DNA from: Ridgeia piscesae | Lineage: Eukaryota > Annelida > Polychaeta > Sabellida > Siboglinidae | DNA length: 64,000 nt | Direction: 5' to 3' | Assembly (NCBI GenBank): GCA_025642075.2 | Contig: JAODUO010001777.1 | Coordinates: 1-64,000 of the forward strand | Shown: positions 60,600-64,000 of the stretch, one piece after another | Numbering within the stretch: the first letter of the stretch is position 1 | Layout of the letters: every line of letters starts with the position of its first letter | Translations under genes and position numbers: made by a program | Notes under the pieces: generated by a model | The model's input: the letters and a program-made list of their open reading frames with translations, nothing else | What the model was told of the DNA's origin: nothing | Databases searched by the model: none

Positions 60600-61115
60600 G
60601 TATTGTCTCTCAGTTCTTGTTGTTCATGGGATCGGAACACCACCAGTGTCCATCATACATGGATGAAACATATGTGCCTGGCTGGAAAGGCAGGCTTGTG
60701 CGACCTTGGACAACTGGGACATCCTTCTTCACCTGATACTCTGCTGACCTTCATGTCAGTGTGAGACAGTGGAACAAATGAGTGGTTATCTCGTGTTCCT
60801 GGGATGGCTCGAGCAGATACAAATCGGTCAATGTCAGCAGCAGTGACGAAAAAGAATATAATATGTTGGATATTACACACACACCCAGTCAAACAACTGT
60901 CTCACTGACAAGATCTGCCCTTCCAGTGGACTTTGAAGGCTTGCGCCAATGCTGCCAGCTGTTTAACTTTTCCTCTAATTCCATAGCATGTGTTTTTACC
61001 ATGGCTGGTCACAAAGAAATTCCATTCGCAATCCAGTCCCAAATCATCACGGTGGTGACAAATATTTGCAAAATTCTTGAAATTTGTGTACTCGGCATCA
61101 CTGGGTAAAAGCTGT
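60600..61115 (-). pseudogene. Remnant of an uncharacterised transposon-associated protein family
   Basis: Read from 61,115 down: SDAEYTNFKNFANICHH, then DCEWNFFVTSHGKNTCYGI and VKQLAA; after a stop, IIFFFVTAADIDR, IPGTRDNHSFVPLS and VSRVSGEEGC; after a frameshift, PGTYVSSMYDGHWW. I recognise this as the motif order of a widespread invertebrate family: SDG...YKN.KNF, W.FF.TSHGK...DG.GG..K, GTR..H.F.P, PG.YV...YDG.WW. It is probably transposase- or integrase-related and has no settled name known to me. Stops, a frameshift and the missing N-terminal half show that it is dead. Confidence 0.55.
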
Positions 61116-61344
61116 ATACATGTACATGTTAGTACTGTGACATAAATTGAAAATGTACCCATACCAACATGGTGGAACTGTCACTAAATTACAATTTATG
61201 CAACTTATATTTGTATAAGAAGTTTTATAAATGTGTTTGATATTTGTGTTGTTTGCTTTATGCCTGTTAAACTATACCAGTTTTAATATACATATGTACA
61301 GATTCATAATTAAGACAATCAAGCAAGCAAAACTCCCTGACAAT

Positions 61345-62060
61345 GTATACTGATATGCTTAGATATCTAATATTTATAAATATTACCAACAACACGTATG
61401 TTTAACTCAAAATCAGTGCTTGAAAACCCACTCGCAAGTGATTTATTGATAAGTTTTGGGTACCAATGGGTCCTCATTCTTCTTGAGAAGGAAGCATGGA
61501 AGGATATTGACAGTTTGGTATTGATGTGATTGGATTGGTTTATGTTTGGTAAATGTTTCATAACAATATCTTCTAATCCACATTGACCTTTTAGGGTCGA
61601 ACGTTTGCCAAGTTTAAGAAATATAAAATGTAGCACATTTGGGTGTGTGTAGATTCATAATTAAGACAGTCAGGCATGTCATATTGCTCTGATAATACAC
61701 CATGTTATGCATATATATCAAACTGACACAACAGTTCATTGAACCATCAATATTTAGCTTGCAATCAATGTCTGAAAGCCCTCTCATATATCATGAGCAA
61801 TTTTTTTTTAATTGGGGCACCCAGACGTATGCCATTTTTTTGTGAACGAATCTCGGAAGGATATTGAGACTTACTAGTTATTTGAGTTATAGGAATGAAT
61901 TTACACATAGAAAAAGTTTTGTGACAAATTTATTTGGGTCGAAGTTGGTAATATTTAAAGAAATATAATAACATCATCTTTGCATGTGTAGATTCATAAT
62001 TAAGGCAATCAGACCTGTCACATTTCTCTGATTTGCACATTTATATGTTTATATACCAAC
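61345..62060. repeat. 350-bp dispersed repeat, copies 2 and 3 in tandem
   Basis: Matches 56,330-56,715. Copy 2 is close to copy 1. Copy 3 is recognised by AATATTTAAAGAAATATAAT, the GATTCATAATTAAG motif and their spacing. Confidence 0.65.
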
Positions 62061-63338
62061 TATGAGTCTATGTACAATTTGTGTCTATGGTATGTGTATT
62101 TTGCTCACAATCAGGGTATGAAAACTGAGTGATATTTTGAATAAATCCTTATGTTTATCAACTTGCTACAAATTAACCATACACTGTATTTATGTTCTAA
62201 CTGTAGTTATGTAATCTCTATATTATACAGAACAACTCCACACTATTTCACTGACACAGGCTAAGCCTAGGCCCTAAAGAGTGCAGAAGATATTGAATGG
62301 TGAAATGTGAATACAATTATTAATTTTTACAAGCTGTCGAAAAACGTCTAAAGTCCCAAGTTTCAAACTGCCATAACTTGAAAACTATTTCAGCTAGAAC
62401 GGTCAATTTTTTTCTAAACAATATTATAAGAGATGACAGCAACCAATTTCTCATTTTCTGGAATTTTGGACGGTCATTTGGTTGCGTTCACTAGGAATGG
62501 CCCGCATACTTTTGATACTTTAACTTTCCCTTAGGTTTCTGTCATAAAGATAATCTTCTGAAACCAGAATTTCAACATAATATAATCACCTGACCGTTTG
62601 ACTCCATTGTTGGCCAGTATACAGACAAGACAACACAAGACGACAAGCACGTGTTGGGCAGCCATTTTTTAATTGCTTGATGTCAGCGTTTGCTTGCCTG
62701 CCCCAAAAAATAACATGGAGGAAATTTTTGTTTTTGCCGCATGTGCAACGCCGTTCAGCAACACAATTCCAGTACACACATACATCACAATATTTGTTAT
62801 GTTTAATATGGTACCTGTATATCCTGGGCTTGGTTCAAGCTATGACTTACGAGTAATCCACATATCACGAGCCAGTCACTGGCATCAGCGCCAGACAGAC
62901 GACACGGCTCCCTGGCGGGAGCGTGCAGCCAGCACGCAAGCATTGCAGTTAAAACTTACTATTTGATCGGATATAAATGTGACATTGTCTGTGCATAAAG
63001 ATGATTATAAAACCGTTTCACTGCGTACTATTTCCGTAGGCATGAACGCTCCATGTGGCTTGACCAGAATTCGTAATTTGTTCCGTATGCAAATCAGCGG
63101 TTCGTGTATGTGAGGAGAATGTTGTGTTTGATCGGCGCGACGGATGTGTTTCTTATCATTTTGAAGATTATTGTTGATATTTTTCAGGGGATGCGCATCG
63201 CAATAAAATATAAAAGATAAATGGAAGAACATTGTTTGCTGCTGAATAAAATGATTTGACGTAGATGAAAGGAGTGGATGTGGAAGGCGAGTGCAAGTGC
63301 AAGTTTATTTACTGGGCTCAGCCTCAGAAATGGGCGGT
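62061..63338. other. Unassigned DNA
   Basis: No supported gene. The 97-codon + frame at 62,673-62,966 lacks recognisable features. Confidence 0.4.
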
Positions 63339-63706
63339 GTGGTGGTCCCAGATTCGACCAGTCCAGGATTCGTACGAATCTGGGTCCGCGACGGTAGCGG
63401 TCCCAGATTCGTACCGAGCCAGGATTCGCCTTCGTTACTAACGTAGTTTCCGTTAGTAATACATCAAGTATTGAAATAATATTGTTATCACGCACATCTT
63501 AAATCAAAATGGATTAACTTATGTGATCATTTTCACTCATTCGAACGTGTTGTGTTATTTAGTCGAATCTCGGCCCGGGCATGACGTATGCCGTTGCCAC
63601 TACGTCAGAGCGCGTCAGAACCGATACATGCTATCATTGCGCATGCGCGCGCATGCGCGATATGCGTTTAGACGAATCCTGGACTGGTCGAATCTGGGAC
63701 CACCAC
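63339..63706. mobile_element. 368-bp MITE with perfect 35-bp TIRs
   Basis: The first 35 bases (beginning GTGGTGGTCCCAGATTCGAC) are exactly complementary to 63,672-63,706. Inside the left end, ATTCGTACGAAT is a palindrome and the AGATTCG/CCAGGATTCG motifs repeat. There is no clear target duplication. The perfect TIRs suggest a young insertion or a strongly constrained foldback. Confidence 0.9.
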
Positions 63707-64000
63707 AGCGGCAACGCTAACCTTGATTGAAACAGCCAAACAATGTTGCCAGGTCAAAACACAATTTCAAGCCCAGTGGCCCTCTGAAAACTAGCCCAAA
63801 CTATCCCCACGAATAATTAAAAAATTGTACATTTTAAAACTTGCTAACGACACGCCCCACCGATAAAGAAGGAAATGCATTTAAATTACATCACGCACAA
63901 AGTATTTATCTAATCATGGTGTGTGGATGATTCCATAATTTCTTGCAATTGAGCGCCACCTACTGTTCTACTGTGAACTGTATACAGTTGCCTGTTTATA
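63707..64000. other. Unassigned end of window
   Basis: AT-rich; no feature recognised. Confidence 0.4.

Noticed and set aside
60902..61162. Secreted protein with signal peptide starting at 61,162
   Set aside because: The hydrophobic start is upstream noncoding sequence. From about position 20 the frame matches the SD...KNF and SHGK motifs of a transposon-associated family, so the apparent signal peptide is coincidental.

Overview
This is AT-rich, repeat-dominated eukaryotic DNA, almost certainly from a marine invertebrate animal; the phylum cannot be fixed from sequence alone. Evidence: GT-AG introns, a tRNA-derived SINE, Penelope-like retroelements, non-LTR retrotransposon tails, several hAT-like MITEs, long (TA)n tracts, a DUF4806 domain gene and laminin N-terminal (LamNT) gene fragments. 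There are no bacterial operons, rRNAs or CRISPR arrays.

Layout. The window is a chain of segmental duplications. Unit A is about 1-14,490, unit B 14,491-33,740, unit C 33,740-46,290, and unit D 46,290-54,815; an older, more diverged relative occupies about 56,720-59,080. Each unit reads in the same order: a dead Penelope-like element (PLE, + strand), the 3' half of a MITE, a 35-bp minisatellite, a block with a conserved minus-strand ORF, LINE fragments (+ strand), a LamNT exon on the minus strand, then the 5' half of the same MITE. The duplications are hierarchical: unit A also holds a direct 3.35-kb tandem duplication.

Later insertions give clean empty/filled comparisons. A 2,393-bp element (7,287-9,679) has 13-bp terminal inverted repeats and an ATTA target duplication; units B and C lack it at that site. 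A 6.5-kb element (24,065-30,610) has CCCAGTGGGC termini and subterminal arrays of GACGTC palindromes. It splits the LamNT exon of unit B and carries a multi-exon gene fragment encoding the C-terminal DUF4806 domain, with one frameshift. Four smaller elements and SINE pieces are nested inside it.

No intact host gene is visible. The best coding signals are the four DUF4806 exons, the LamNT exons (least broken at 10,327-10,641 and 57,856-58,430, minus strand) and a 258-codon open stretch of PLE reverse transcriptase/endonuclease (36,266-37,042). All four PLE copies share the same stops, the same internal insertion and the same damage in the GIY-YIG region, so they were copied by DNA duplication after death rather than by retrotransposition. 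The most interesting item is the DUF4806-carrying terminal-inverted-repeat element.
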